64,000 bases of DNA from positions 186,001 through 250,000 of the forward strand of contig JADDOH010023167.1 in assembly GCA_016648135.1 (NCBI GenBank), read 5' to 3'. The notes under the pieces are model-generated. The model was not told the DNA's origin. It made no database searches and saw only the letters and a program-made list of their open reading frames with translations. Position numbers and translations under genes: made by a program. Below, piece by piece: positions 47,437 to 59,380 of the stretch (its first letter is position 1; each line of letters opens with the position of its first letter). Origin of the DNA: Agrypnia vestita (lineage: Eukaryota; Arthropoda; Insecta; Trichoptera; Phryganeidae).

Positions 47437-48427
47437 ATTGTGGAGTATAAAAGCAAAGGCAGCAATATCCAAAAAATTAAAAAATGTTCAAAGCAGTCAC
47501 AGAAGATTACTAATTTAAAATATAATTAATTGTAAATTTTATTTATTTATTTATTTATTTATTATATTTATTTATACAGTAGATACACAATAATGTTTTT
47601 TATAATAAATTAAATCTATGTTATTACATTTTAAAAACGTTATACTCCCTATAATATGAACCAATAGCTTGAGCTTATGGGAGGAGCATTTACAAGCCAA
47701 ATGAAAGTACAAAACCAGAAGTCATTTAGAAGTAGTAATTTTTATTATACAAAAACCATTTGAGATATATGGGCAATGTTACGATACATCGTTGTCCAAA
47801 ATTAATGATTTGACTTCTTTCTTAAACTGTTCGTATTTTGGAATGTTTCTTTCTTGAAATTTGTTTTGCGACAATAATGTATTGTACCATTTAACTCCCA
47901 AGTATGTATAGTGACGTTGTGCCATGGTGGTTCTTAAAGGTGGTATCTTTATTTGTCCCTTTGTTCTACGTCTATCACTTGTACAGTCTAAGGGGTGGGA
48001 TTTATTTATAAAATAATATTTATAAATTTGGCGTAGGGAGTTAGTTTTGTATATTTTTGTGAGTGATGATACATTAAATTATTGAAATATATTTACAGTA
48101 GGATAGTCATAAGGTTTTTGAAAATCGATTTAATAATTATTTTTTGTATTATGATTAATGGCTGTACGGTGGACTTATAAGCCCCTTTCTACCCAATAAT
48201 ACCATACTGTAAGAAGGACTGCACCAAAGCGTAAATCTTTTTTTATGTATTTTTCCCTAAATTTAATGTAATTAATAATAAATTTATGTATCTATCCCTT
48301 CAAAAATTATGTTTCCTGTAAATTCCTATAAACATCTCGAAGTCAGTACATTAGAAATTAGTAATCCTCGATGACTGCATTAAATTATTTTTAGATATTG
48401 CTACCTTTGCTTTTATACCCCGCAATT
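47437..48427. mobile_element. MITE (GGGGTATAAAAGCAAAGG family) interrupted by a LINE
   Basis: The left end GGAGTATAAAAGCAAAGGCAGCAATATCC (about 47,440) and the right end ...TTGCTACCTTTGCTTTTATACCCC (about 48,395-48,420) are inverted repeats. The uninterrupted relative at 53,463-53,678 is about 215 bp long. The extra sequence here is a LINE 3' end (47,535-48,240), giving a clear nested insertion. Confidence 0.75.
47535..48240 (-). mobile_element. 5'-truncated CR1/jockey-like LINE 3' end
   Basis: On the minus strand the fragment reads SVLQYGIIGWGGAYKSTLEP, then with breaks LRTTMAQRHYTYLGVKWYNT and KYEQFKKEVKS, the C-terminal part of a non-LTR reverse transcriptase. It ends in (TTTA)n at 47,537-47,575, its 3' tail on the minus strand. 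The same family lies on the plus strand at 63,420-63,905. Confidence 0.7.
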
Positions 48428-48467
48428 CATATAATTATGAAGAGATAGAATCAAACAATAATTTCGT

Positions 48468-48775
48468 TGTCTGTCCATCCACCCGTCTGTCCCCGTAACT
48501 TCATGTAACGTCCGTAATTTCGTTGAAATTCACAGCTGAAAAAAAAAACAAATTAAACAGTCGGAGATGGGGCTTGAACCCCGGGCAAACTCGAAGGCGG
48601 CAACGATAGCGCCGAGCCTGCATTACCCGTCAAAAATACGCGAACCATTTCTTTCAAATATTTTGATAAAAGTCGTTATTACTATTTCATGTGTGTCGGC
48701 TATAAATAAGTAAATACTTATTCTTTGGGAACCGGTATGTAAAAATACCGTCATTTTTGACGGGTTACAGCTAGT
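48468..48775 (-). mobile_element. tRNA-derived SINE copy
   Basis: GTCCATCCACCCGTCTGTCC, TAACTTCATGTAACGTCCG, a B box on the minus strand (CCCGGGGTTCAAG) and the CGTCATTTTTGACGGGTTAC...CTAGTG end match the 10.85 and 45.84 kb copies. A partial further copy (GTCCGTCGCAACTTCGCG to GTCATTTTTGACGAGTTACAG) follows directly at 48,780-48,888. Confidence 0.6.
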
Positions 48776-48904
48776 GTACATTATACGTCCGTCGCAACTT
48801 CGCGTAACGCCCGCAAGTACTTTATCGTATATTTTTTTAAATACTTAATCTTTAGAAATACAGTCATTTTTGACGAGTTACAGATGATAATTAAAATAAA
48901 AGTA

Positions 48905-49330
48905 ATTGGCGATTTTTTTAACGATGGCGCGCCAAACTTTTCTGTCCCGACACACAACTCTCGTCAACGTTCACGCATCTTCGCATGCAAGCTCGTCGAT
49001 TGTTGGAACTTTTAACCGGTATCTGGTTAGTCTGGTCACGCCACGTCTTTCGCGTTCGTCATTACTTGCATCATACTTACGATTCTTTCCTCATTCATTT
49101 TCTCAACGTGTCCAAACCACCCGAGCCACCCATTTTTAATTCTTAATATGATCAACATTCCATATTTCCCAAATTGTTCATTCTTTATTCTATCATAAAT
49201 AGAATTTCCATATTTACGTTTGCATTTTCACTGCATTCAGTTTATTTTCGTTCCTCTGCTGCGAGCTCCAGGCTTCACTTTCATATATCTGTGTCGATAC
49301 CTGAATTTCATCGTGTACCGCTTATCTCGC
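48905..49330 (-). pseudogene. LINE ORF2 C-terminal fragment
   Basis: The minus strand shows YESEAWSSQQRNENKLNAVK, then with breaks WVARVVWTR, ERMNEE-like sequence and RDRKVWRAI. This is the post-RT region of an RTE-like LINE (NAVK..LR..., W.GHV.RM). It is close to the plus-strand fragment at 52,830-53,110. The copy is full of stops. Confidence 0.6.
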
Positions 49331-49439
49331 CTCGATAGAAATATTTATGTTAGAATTTATTTTATATATATAAATAAAAATACTGTAAATAAGGGCAGTG
49401 TTACGTAAACTATTATAATTTTTTTTTAAATGGATGAGT

Positions 49440-49836
49440 AACTTTATAGATTGACATTTTAAAAATTATTTTTAGTATTTGCTTTAATCTACTTATATTC
49501 ATTAATTGGTTTTTCTGAATTTTCAAATCATTTATTAGAAAATGATCACGGTTTTGATAAAAATTTAGGACTTTTATTTTACACCTAAATAATTTAGGTC
49601 TGAAATTGAATAATTTAGAATCATTAGAAATTAGTAAAGCTTGTAAAAGTAAACAAACTACTAGTCCAATTCTAAACATTTTTTCCAATAATTTTGTGTA
49701 ATCAAGAACTTCAGAATATTATTTAAAAATATTTTTTTTAATTAATTTAGAAATCCAGAAAAACAAAAGACATCATTCATTTTGATATTTATAAAACACC
49801 CTTACGATGGAAAGGTTTTTCCAAAACATGTAGGTG
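49440..49836 (+). pseudogene. Penelope-like 3' end, decayed
   Basis: The plus strand reads LKLNNLESLEISKACKSKQT, then SPILNIF, parallel to the end of the 14.5-kb Penelope protein (NLLEQLEINKYKK...LLN). It is preceded by broken coding sequence and followed by a hammerhead-like motif at 49,797-49,836. A (TTCAA)n run starts immediately afterwards. The copy is old. Confidence 0.55.
49797..49836 (+). ncRNA. Decayed hammerhead-like motif
   Basis: Stem I CACC/GGTG (49,797-49,800 with 49,833-49,836) and stem II TGGAAA/TTTCCA are perfect. The core is CTTACGA instead of CTGANGA, and AAAAC replaces GAAAC. Helices without core residues mark a ribozyme that once existed but is now probably inactive. Confidence 0.5.
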
Positions 49837-49881
49837 TAATTCAATTCAATTCAATTCAAATCAATTCAATTCAATTCAATT
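49837..49881. repeat. (TTCAA)n microsatellite
   Basis: About nine units of TTCAA with one interruption, directly after the Penelope hammerhead-like motif. Confidence 0.9.
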
Positions 49882-51004
49882 TATTTCATGATTATTTCAT
49901 GATAATTAATTAAGTAATAAACTAATGATTAATAAAGTAGATTAAAACAAATAATAAATTTCATTTTTAATAATAATATAGACTTTTATATATAAATAAA
50001 CTAAAAAAAACAGATTCGTTACCACAAAACTGTCAATATCTCATAATCGGCAGTTTTACCTTAAATGTTGTCAGTCTTTCGTGAAATATTATATCTCTGA
50101 AGTCACTGCTCTAATTGCCAAGAGTATACAGCTGGAGCAATGGTGACGGAATATGGTAGGGTTTGTTTTTGGATTCGTGTACAAATAAATAAATAAAAAG
50201 AAATGACGGGTAGTTAATTTAAATTAAGCATAAAATTATTTACTTTTGGGCGGTGTAAATTTAAATTTTTCTTGCATATGAAGCAATAATTGCGTTTTAC
50301 ATCTTTCATTAATTTTAATAGTATGATGGTACTTGTGTATTCCAATTACGAGTAGAGACATAATTCAGAAATGTTACTCTTCTAGAAAAGCATAAATTAA
50401 ATGGATACAATTACAAGCAGGTGATGATTGAGAAAATGTGTTACCTACTTACAATACCAACCATCGCATTAGGATCAAGCACATCGGTGTACAAAAATAA
50501 ATTTAAAAAAGTGCTCACGTATTGTAAAAAAGTTCATTTAGCTGTGTGGTTAAGTAATCGCGTAATATGAATTTGAATACATTTTTTGCCGCAGTCTGTG
50601 TCCCTTTTCTTGTCTCGAACCAGTTCAGACACCAAGACCTAAGAAAGTCAAATGACTGCAGTTGGTACAAGCTACCCGCATCCAGACGCGTGCGCTTACT
50701 TACACCTGGAAGCCCACCTTTCCAGATCTAGTCCTTTTTTAATCGTCACTAGGTCGCTGTCTGTTGAGGCAGGTACTCCTATATATCACCAAGGTACATA
50801 ACGTGAGCAAATTTGAAGATAATACTATCCAAATCAATTTCAAAATCTCATTAAATTATCATTAAAGTTAAGTTACTTAGACTCTCTTGTCTTATCATAT
50901 TCCTATTTTTTTATAAGCTTTGATGTATCTTCAAATCTGCACCTTCCACTAAAATATTATGGTTAAATAAAAACAGAATTTCAAAGCTACTTACTACTTC
51001 TTAT

Positions 51005-51295
51005 CAAATATATATTTTCTTCTTCAAATATAGCAAATTTATTTTGTGGTGACATAATTATAATTTATATAAATTAACTTTTTAAACACCACTTATTTAT
51101 TGAAAAAATTGAACATGTTTCGAATCCAATGGGTTCTTCGTCAGGATAACAAAAATAAAATATAAAAAAGTATAGATCAAAATATTATAAAGTTATATAT
51201 GGAAAATGATAGTGTAAAGTACCTACTTAACATGAAAATAAATTTAAAAGATAACTGTTTGCAAAAAGGACCTGATTATTTATAACATTCAATAT
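51005..51295 (-). mobile_element. Penelope-like 3' end (family A)
   Basis: The minus strand encodes LNVINNQVLFANSYLLNLFS and stop, then the terminal repeat with a hammerhead motif, ending at TTTGAAGAAGAAAAT (about 51,010). It is nearly the same as the 20.5-kb copy and is truncated at about 51,295. Confidence 0.75.
51106..51150 (-). ncRNA. Hammerhead-ribozyme-like motif
   Basis: On the minus strand: CTGACGA (complement of 51,138-51,144), an extra A, stem II GAA/TTC around CCCATTGGA, GAAAC (complement of 51,117-51,121), AT, GTT, CAATTT. The core is intact. Stem I is weak because the base after the cleavage site is C here instead of G. Confidence 0.55.
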
Positions 51296-52099
51296 ATATT
51301 TCTTTGTATTGAATCAATATTTGAGAGTCAATTTTCAATTCTTGGAATCATCAAAATTAATTTAAGGAATCTCAAATTTAATACGTCATAGGTTTCAAAC
51401 TACAACATTAGTGATCCCATTGACAATAGAATCAGTTCGCACAACCAATTGAAAGCTTATCGGATATAACTCAGATTTCGTTGTACTTCTCCAAGGTCTC
51501 AGACACAGAAACCCTCGATTGTATATCCTGATTTCAACTCTCGTTATGCCTCGAATACTAATTAAATTTTACACTCTATTCGACATGCATTTATTTAAAG
51601 CACGAAGATACAGGATAATGTTTTACTCAAGGCACAATACAGTTGGAAGCTAATAATTCTGTTGATAGTATATGTATTTTTTATTTTTACAATATGAGTA
51701 TACAGATTTGTTTAATGTTGAATTATTTTATAGATGGATAATAAAATAATATTAACAACATCTTCATTATAATAAGGACTATGTCGATGCCCATCATCAC
51801 TGAAGAAAATAAATGTTGATGTGTGTAGTACCTATATTGTATTATATACATATAATAGATAACCACTAAGTGTTTTGGAAATGTTTAGAATATTTTTTTT
51901 AAATAGAGATGCGAATATAAACACGGAATACGTATCGTTATTGCATTACTGTCTAGCGTGAAGCGATCATGTGTCTTTGCCTCTTTCTCAGAGACATACG
52001 TTTATCGGTACAGAACATATTCTTGAAGTGCCATCACCAAAAAATCGACCTGTAACTATGCGTGATAGTGTATGGCTCCGAATGCTGGACCTCGTACAA

Positions 52100-52515
52100 C
52101 TCCTAATTTAGGCAACTCGAAACAGCAGAAATGCGAATGCTTAGATGATCGTCAGGAGTAACACTAAAAGATAGGATTAAAAGTTCACGCATTCTTGGTA
52201 GCCTGGCTGTCACGGACATAAACAATAAGCTGGAGGAACGACAGTTGGGATGGTATGGGTACATAAGACGGAGACCACCAGACCACACAGTGAAGCAGAC
52301 AGTGTCTATGGAGCTTCATCAACAGTCATCCAGAGGAAGACCAAAGAACTTCCGAATGACGCAATGCTCCAAAATACTACAGAGAAACGGTCTGGGTGAA
52401 AGCGATACCCAGAACCGAAAAAGATACAGCCTGAGAACAAGAAGAGCCATCCCCAACCGCCTACCTAGGTAATGTGTTGGGACAGTGCAAAGAAGAAGAA
52501 GAAGAAGAAATATAT
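52100..52515 (+). pseudogene. LINE ORF2 C-terminal fragment with (GAA)n tail
   Basis: The frame reads TAEMRMLR, stop, SSGVTLKDRIKSSRILGSLA, VTDINNKLEERQLGWYGYIR, RRPPDHTVKQ and GRPKNFRMTQCSKILQRNGL. This is the C-terminal end of an insect RTE-like reverse transcriptase (consensus EMRMLRW..G.T..DRI.N...R..LG...I..K..E.RL.W.GHV.RR). The 3' end is a GAAGAAGAA tail (52,492-52,510), so this is a genuine LINE 3' end. Confidence 0.75.
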
Positions 52516-52599
52516 CATTCCGCTTAAAAAATGTTTATATGATTCGCTCTACCCTACCTCCTATATAGGCCATTGTATTTTAATTAAGATAAATTATAA

Positions 52600-53205
52600 A
52601 AATTGGAAGGTTTTTATTATTTTATTTGACTTGTGTTAAAGATAATGAATTTTTCATAGTCGATATAAGTTAATGTAATGACAGTCCAACGTTTTACAAA
52701 AAATAAGTCAGAAATATTGAGAAAAAAATGCATAACTTAGATGTCGCATATCTCCATAACTATTGATATTAGGTCCTAAACATTATGCGACATTTCTATA
52801 ACAGTTTTTTGTTGACACTAGGCATTTGTCTTGATTCTGGGTTATCTTGTAAGGAATAAATTGTACCAACACTGATGTATGAAAGTTAAGCCTGGAGCTG
52901 GCAGAAGAGGAACAAAAGTAGACTGAATGCAGTGAAGGTGAGATCCCTCAGACGTATGTGTGGTAAATCCATTTATGATAGAGTAAAGAATGGAGATATT
53001 AGGAATGAATGTAAAGCTGATCTTAGCATATTTAATAGAATCAAAAAAGGGTCGCTCAGATAAAAAGCACGTTGAGAGAATGAATGAGGAAAGAATGGTA
53101 TGATATGGAATTGGTTGCTTGAACATTTTCGACTCATAATTAAAGCAGGAATATAGTCCTGCGAGGTTTTTAATGTTTTCCAATTAACCCTGTATATATA
53201 TAAAA
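52600..53205. mobile_element. Fold-back element half, interrupted by a LINE fragment
   Basis: 52,605-52,790 and 53,112-53,205 together match the right half of the fold-back element at 55,055-55,549 (GTCGCATATCTCCATAACTATTG, GCTTGAACATTTTCGACT, GTCCTGCGAGG, AACCCTGTA end). The match is split by a LINE fragment. It reveals a second nested insertion. Confidence 0.65.
52800..53110 (+). pseudogene. LINE ORF2 C-terminal fragment inserted in fold-back element
   Basis: The plus strand reads SWQKRNKSRLNAVKVRSLRR, MCGKSIYDRVKNGDIRNECK and, after a stop, ERMNEERM-like sequence. This is the post-RT region (LNAVKMR.LRR..G.S..DR..N..IR) of the LINE family also seen at 44.99 and 48.9 kb. Both sides are fold-back element sequence. 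Confidence 0.7.
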
Positions 53206-53462
53206 ATATCATTCTATTTTATTTTGATCTTTTCAAACGTCATCTTAAATTAATTTTTAATTGATTTTTTAACGCAGTTTTTTGTCATAATTATGGCGTG
53301 GAATACTATTTCTAGCTGAAATTTTTTATTTCTTTTATTTGAAGTCTTGTGTTTGATCATGGGCATTACATTTTTTGCCTATAATAGATTCCGAGTTCGT
53401 TCGCAGTAGCACAAAACCAAAAAAAAGTATTTCCCGGGAAGTCGGCCTTGGGAATTATAATT

Positions 53463-53678
53463 AAGGGGTATAAAAGCAAAGGCAGCAATATCCAAAAAAA
53501 AAATCAAGTTTTTATAGGGAATATAGCCTATAAATTTATCGACAACATGATTTTGGAAGTGATAGATATGTACAAAAAATATATTAGTACATTCTAAATT
53601 AGTAATCTTCGGTTATTGCATTTAAAACATTTTTTTATTTTTTGGATATTGTTTGCCTTTGCTTTTATACCCGTCAAT
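53463..53678. mobile_element. MITE, GGGGTATAAAAGCAAAGG family, uninterrupted copy
   Basis: The ends GGGGTATAAAAGCAAAGGCA and TTTGCCTTTGCTTTTATACCC are inverted repeats. The interior (TAGTACATTCTAAATTAGTAATC) matches the 48.35-kb half copy. About 215 bp, non-coding. Confidence 0.75.
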
Positions 53679-53744
53679 TGTGATACTAAAAAAAATCCAT
53701 TTTTATATACATTGTATTTACATATTTAATTAAAAAATAATATA

Positions 53745-54255
53745 CGTAAATACGCCTTTGAATCTGCATACTGCCAGTGATGACGTATGGAGTGGAGACG
53801 ATTGTCCTTACAAAGAAAAGAGTAGAAAAGCTCAAATCCACGCAACGATCCATGGAGAGATCCATGCTTGGCATAATAAGCCTAAGAGATTAGAAATGAT
53901 TGAATTAGGCGCAGAACGACAGAAATGGATATCATGGATCGTGTAACGAAGCTAAAATGGTAATGGGCAGGGTATTGCGTTGCAAGGCAGGATGCTACAA
54001 GATGGACTCCTAGAGTTCTGAAGTGGAGTCATTACTCCACCTCCGACCTTGGAAGAATAAAAGAGGCGTTGGAAGACATCAAAAGACATGGGGGGAAGAA
54101 ATGGCTACAACTGATAAACAATAATGAAAGAGTATGGAAGAGGTCTGTATCCAGCAGTGGAGAGATGAAGGCTTTAGAAGAAGAAGCTACGGAAATAATA
54201 CGTAAAAAGATATCAGAATTGCTACATACTCAAATTGTGAAGAAAATCTGGTGAG
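53745..54255 (+). pseudogene. LINE ORF2 C-terminal fragment
   Basis: With frame breaks the plus strand gives CILPVMTYGVETIVLTKKRV, EKLKSTQRSMERSMLGIISL, VTKLKW.WAGY and WTPRVLKW, then a degraded end (KRSVSSSGEMKALEEE). This is the standard C terminus of jockey/RTE-like insect endonuclease-reverse transcriptases (LPVLTYG.ET...T......L...Q..MER.MLG...RD). It is a different family from the 52.1-kb copy. Confidence 0.75.
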
Positions 54256-55054
54256 GATTAGGTACTATATTTTTATCTGGGTGGCTTATTCGAAGAGCCT
54301 TCTGCAGTGTGCATTTTAAAGATTTTTCTGAATTTTTACATTTCTATTTGTGATAATAAATCTTTGAAATAAATACTCAACTATTTTTTGGTGTTATCGA
54401 ATAGATAGGTGTCTTGTTAGCCTTCATGAACTATTTCTAAAAAAAATTGTCATCGAACGAACCATGAATTAAGAATATGCCTTGCTTCAACATCAGAATA
54501 CAATTTATAGTAAAATCTAAACTAAAATTAGATTAAATTAGAATGCGCGTTCGAAACACACACGGTTTTAAGGTTTTGTTAAGGTATCTACATATTACCC
54601 AAGAACATGAGAAATTAATTAATATTTTCTCAAAAGTGAACAATTACCCCTATTCGGGTGGCCACTTATTTAGAGTATCCGTGTGTACCACGAAAACAAG
54701 TAAAAATGTGCACCTTCTGGGTAGTCGAAGCTGCACTCAGCAGCGGTGGTGAGAACAAGATTATATTACGGTGGGAATTTTTCTCCCAGTTGCTCACCTA
54801 AATTCGTTATTTATTAAGATCATTTTGTCCCATTGTGTTCTTACACTTACTTCATTGTGTTCTTTGTAACAATTATTGTTATTGAGGGCTCGCACAGCAC
54901 AGCTTGTTAAAACAATGCGTTATTTGTTAACAAGTACGTAAGCAATTGAAGGATTTTGTGAGCAGTCAGTTGAGAAATATATGTAGTTATGTAGGTGCCT
55001 TCCTAATATGTAATCTATTCATATATTATTTTAAATGTTTATTATAAATATAGA

Positions 55055-55549
55055 TATAGGGTTATTTGGAAAACGTTAATAACCTCGCAGGACTAATACT
55101 TCTGCCTTGATTATGCGTCGAAAATGTTGAAGCTATTATGACCTAATATCAATAGTTAAGGAGATATTCGACATCAAAGTTTGCATTTTTTTTCCAATAA
55201 TTCTATCGAGTATGAAAAATTCATTCCCTTTAATACAAGTCAAATTTAAAAATATAAACCTTCGAATTCCAATTGGAAAACATTCCAATTAGAATTCTTT
55301 CAGGGTTTTAATCATTTTATTTAACTTGTTTTAAAACGAATAAATTTTTCGTAATTGATATTAGTTACTATAATATAGTCCAACATTTTACAAAAATAAG
55401 TTGGAAATATTGAAAAAAAATGTAAATTTGATGTCGCATATATCCATAACTATTGATATTAGGTCATAATAGCTTGAACATTTTCGACTTATAATCAAGG
55501 CAGGAATACAGTCCTGCGAGGTTATTAATGTTTTACAAATAACCCTGTA
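55055..55549. mobile_element. Fold-back element, ~495 bp
   Basis: The left half (55,055-55,210) and right half (55,395-55,549) are inverted repeats of about 150 bases (TAGGGTTATTTG start, AATAACCTCGCAGGACT, TCGAAAATGTT, CCTAATATCAATAGTTA). The outer end ACAGGGTTATTTG with TA at the edges suggests a Tc1/mariner-derived MITE. The middle holds a short palindrome (AATTCCAATTGGAAAACATTCCAATTAGAATT). Non-coding. Confidence 0.75.
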
Positions 55550-56070
55550 CGTATAAAATATTTTAAATAAAAAGTACAATTTTAGTAAGGAAGGACGAAG
55601 GATAATAGCTGTTCCATAAACTTTAAGCACTTTGGCCTCTGAAATGAAATTCAAATCTCTAAAAAAACATTAAAGCATAATCTCTAAAAGAAACCTCAAC
55701 AGAGTCAAAGATGTAATAGGAATATTAAAAAGCTATGAATGAAATTATTTTTAGCGTTTCATTTTAATTTAAGATAAAACTCACTGCTTACGACTTCAAT
55801 AGCAAACTTCGATAGCTGTGTATTTTCTTTATTGATTTTAAATTTAGTTAGTCTATGACTTACCTTTGATAGAATGGGAGGCCGCCTGTTTCCTCATGAA
55901 GAAATCGCCGCCCGTCGACTTCCTTCTTGTATCCCTAGACACCCAACTTCGATGTTACCGAAATGCTGGAAAAAGTCAACCGAGCTGATTAAAAAGGGAG
56001 TCTGGTGCCAGAGCTTGACGACACCTGTAGTTCCGCGCACCGCCCTCAGGGGCGCCACAGATTTCTACTA

Positions 56071-56486
56071 CAGTAGAGACTCGATTAACCGGACTAATTA
56101 TTGTCGTAAGGTATTCGGATAATCGAAAATCCGGATAACTGAACGTATGAAGAAAAGCAATTTTTGTGTGTTATTAATTCTAGAAAGGTAACTTACCTCA
56201 CCCGCGAACACATAATTCCACACATAATACTTGTCAACTAACTTACGACCGGTTTCTCCTTTTTTTAGTGCGTCGATAATATTTTTTTATCTTTAAACGA
56301 TAACACCACTCAATGTGGTCAAAAACAATACAGTGATCGCACAGGGCGTAAACACATTTGCGACATGTCGGTGCACGCACGGATTAAACTACCCACATAG
56401 TTATTTGATCGCGGTTGACAATCCGGGTGATCGCGAATCCGGATTGTCATATCCGGATCGAGATTCGGATAATCGAGTCCCTACTG
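56071..56486. mobile_element. Tigger/pogo-type MITE with TA duplication
   Basis: The ends CAGTAGAGACTCGATTAACC and (inverted) CAGTAGGGACTCGATTATCC are typical pogo/Tigger termini. TA flanks both sides (56,069-56,070 and 56,487-56,488). Internal CCGGATAA/TTATCCGG words repeat near both ends. The 416-bp body has no transposase frame. Confidence 0.8.
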
Positions 56487-57008
56487 TAGTTTAAACATCT
56501 CAAGCGTGCATTGTGTGCATGTATGAACTAAAACGCTTAAACGCTCACTATTATTAATTTATTATTAAACTGTATAAATGTAAAAAAAACCTGCTGAAAA
56601 CTATTTTACAGTTGATGGGAACATTTGAAATATCATACGTAGATACTTTAATAGGTCATTAAATAAATAAATATATATATTTAACTAATGTAAATAAATT
56701 TAAAAATATATAAATCAGACATAACAAAGTAAATGAGATTATAGTATTCGTGATAATGAAGACGAATGTCATAATAAAGGAAACAAAACAAAGTGTCTTC
56801 ATAGTATTCTATCACGTGAAATCGTGAGGTTAGTGTGTCAAAATATTTTAAAATAAATTATGGTTGAAAAGATAAATTATCCAATGAGATGTATTATTAT
56901 TGATGGGGAAAAAATTTAATGAGGTTAAAACTAAACATAAATTGCAGAGGTAATAATGAGAGATGATTTCTAGTTATTTGAGTAAAATAATATTTCATTA
57001 CCGTAATT

Positions 57009-57330
57009 AAGATAAATTACAGAAGTGTAACAGGGACGAAACTTTTATGAGAAATATGTATGGAAGTCTTTTTACAGGATGGTCCAAGGCTTACGACCTG
57101 TATGAGCTGGCTTAAGTGATCACTCTACACAATGCAAAGTTCACCAATTCCTTCGCCATACATTATCAAATTTTGAAAATTCTGTATATGTTCCAAATCT
57201 GAAAAGCTTTCATTTATTTAAAGGGACTATGCTAGATACTTCTGTAGTCTTTTCTCATGAACTATTTATACATAGATTTCGCAGCTGGTAACGATACCTC
57301 TATATTTTAAATCTTCATCATTGCTATCTC
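57009..57330 (+). mobile_element. Third partial copy of the 24-kb inverted-arm element
   Basis: It matches the right arm near 25,930-26,080 (TATGGAAGTCTTTT, GAGCTGGCTTAAGTGATCACTCTA). It then continues into sequence that is the inverse of 23,705-23,830 (CTTTCAT, TTCGCAGCTGGTAA). This solo copy shows that the repeat family extends beyond the arms of the 24-kb element. Confidence 0.65.
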
Positions 57331-57407
57331 ATTTTTTTTCTGTGAAAATATAAAATATTTCTGGAATTTAATTATTATTATTGTACCTGTTATTGTATCC
57401 AACATAA

Positions 57408-57610
57408 TAATTTCGTTGTCCATACATTAGTCTTTCTGTCGGTCTGTCTGTTCGTAACTTCGTGTAGCGTACGTAATTTCGTTCGAATTCACACCCAAAA
57501 AAAACGAAATTAAACGGCTGGAGATATGGTTCGTCAAAAATATACTATGGCTTGGTAAAGACGCGAACCATTTCATGTTTCGTGTTTTTCTCGGGTGCAC
57601 GGCTAGTTAT
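57408..57610 (-). mobile_element. tRNA-derived SINE copy, B box lost
   Basis: GTCGGTCTGTCTGTTCG, TAACTTCGTGTAGCGTACG, AACGAAATTAAACGGCTGGAGAT and a final GGCTAGTTATT match the SINE family. The segment with the B box has been deleted after GGAGATATGG. Confidence 0.5.
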
Positions 57611-58839
57611 TATTAATATTTTTAAGGCGACCCTCAACGTATCTGTGAATAACTATTATAATAACTAGATACATGAATGTGACACTTATAATTCAACGAA
57701 AACAGTTCCAGAACAAGTTTAAACAAAGGCCATGGTTTAATAAGCACATGATCAATCATAATAGAAGACATGACCATACTTACTGTATAATAGCGCAACG
57801 CCCCGTGATCCAACCCAGTGCGCGATGAAGGGCGTTCAGTGGTGGCCCTGGCCACTGATTTACGTATAAAGGGCTCTGATTATAAAAGGACAATGCAGTG
57901 ACAAGGGATCTCGAGATGCGCTCGAATTACATATAATATAGTCTTAACATATCTGTCTTTACACCGACATCTGTTCAAAAATAGAAATGATGAGACCAAA
58001 CATCAATGTAAAACACATTGAGATGGTTTAAATGTGTTTATGAGATGGCGGGCTAATGTTTTTTTAAAATAATATGCAAGTTAAATTTTCAAAGCAAGGA
58101 AACACGGCTTAAAATTATATTAAATTTATAATAAAATATAATACTTAGTTTTAAATCACTTATTACTAGACATACATATATATATTTGTCAACCAGTTTC
58201 TGTTGGTCTCAACCTTCTCAGGACAAGTTGAATATATAATTCATTCTTTTACAACTAGTTTTTTTGTCAGAATCAATATAATACGTATTGTAAATTACAG
58301 AGATATTATAAATCTTAATTCAACATATCCCTAATTTATAGAATTTGACATTTTATTTATTAATGTCAAAGTTGAATATGCCGAATAATTAATAAATTCG
58401 AAATCGGAACATTATTTTCATTCCTATTTGCTGTTACGCGTTTCCGTTGTCGCTTTCACGAAATTACTCCCTTAAACCGAGCGTAAAGATGGGTATATAT
58501 ATCAAATATCACTTTATATAACTACGTAATAGTAAAAAAATCACCAATAATTATTATTTATTTTTTTTACTGTAAAGAAATTCTTAATACATGTAATATA
58601 CAATTAATAAGATTATATTTATATTACAACTACAATGCAGATATTATCTCTTGTGTTTAGAAGAGGTGTAGTAACGCTGAAATCATTTAGTTTTTTATAA
58701 GATTTTTTTAAATTTTCTGTTACCGTCAGACTGTTAAAATATTTTTTCTGTGGATACATTTGTAAAGTGGATATTGCGCAAATGAAGTGTTTCCATTTTT
58801 TGGTAGAAAACAATAGTTAAATTTTGAGAAAACATTGAT

Positions 58840-59380
58840 TGTCGTTAGTAACCATTGAATTAGTTAAAAATTGTGTATTATTAATTTCAATACCTAGTTA
58901 CTTAATTTATTGCGTAGTAGTAGAAAAGCGAAAAAGACAATTAAAATATGGCTTAGGCGCACTCAATATAACAGCAGCCCTTGACAGCTTAATCACCGTG
59001 CAGCCTCCCTCAGTGTCATCATCGCAGCCTCACAATGGTCCAGCTTTGTTTGAATGGATCCGGTGAATAATAGCTGGTCTCTAAAAGGAATGTTCTCTTG
59101 TTTTACGGGGCTAAAAAAATCCGTGGAGGCAAAAGAAGAAACCACAGCGTCGCAGGTGGCTCCACCAATCAACGCGCACTTCAATGACACCAGTATAATG
59201 TATAATCACTTCTGTTTTATAGCCCGGTATGACGACTGCAGTAGCCGAGAGGCCAGCAATTATACACGAAAGCGGCTATTTATATTCGCTGTCTCGGCTC
59301 TCGTCGGCACATCTTGTTCAAAAAGTAATTCAATAAACGCATTTGAAGTTAATGTGAAAGTTCTGTGCGTCTGAACATAA
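58840..59380 (+). other. Mixed-composition stretch with two unrecognised open frames
   Basis: Two overlapping plus-strand frames (58,839-59,066 and 59,054-59,374) cover DNA that is less AT-rich than its surroundings. The second reads FSCFTGLKKSVEAKEETTAS and later HFCFIARYDDCSSR. I recognise no domain. Splice sites, a promoter and a repeat partner are not evident. Real exon, retroelement piece or chance frame cannot be separated from sequence alone. Confidence 0.2.
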
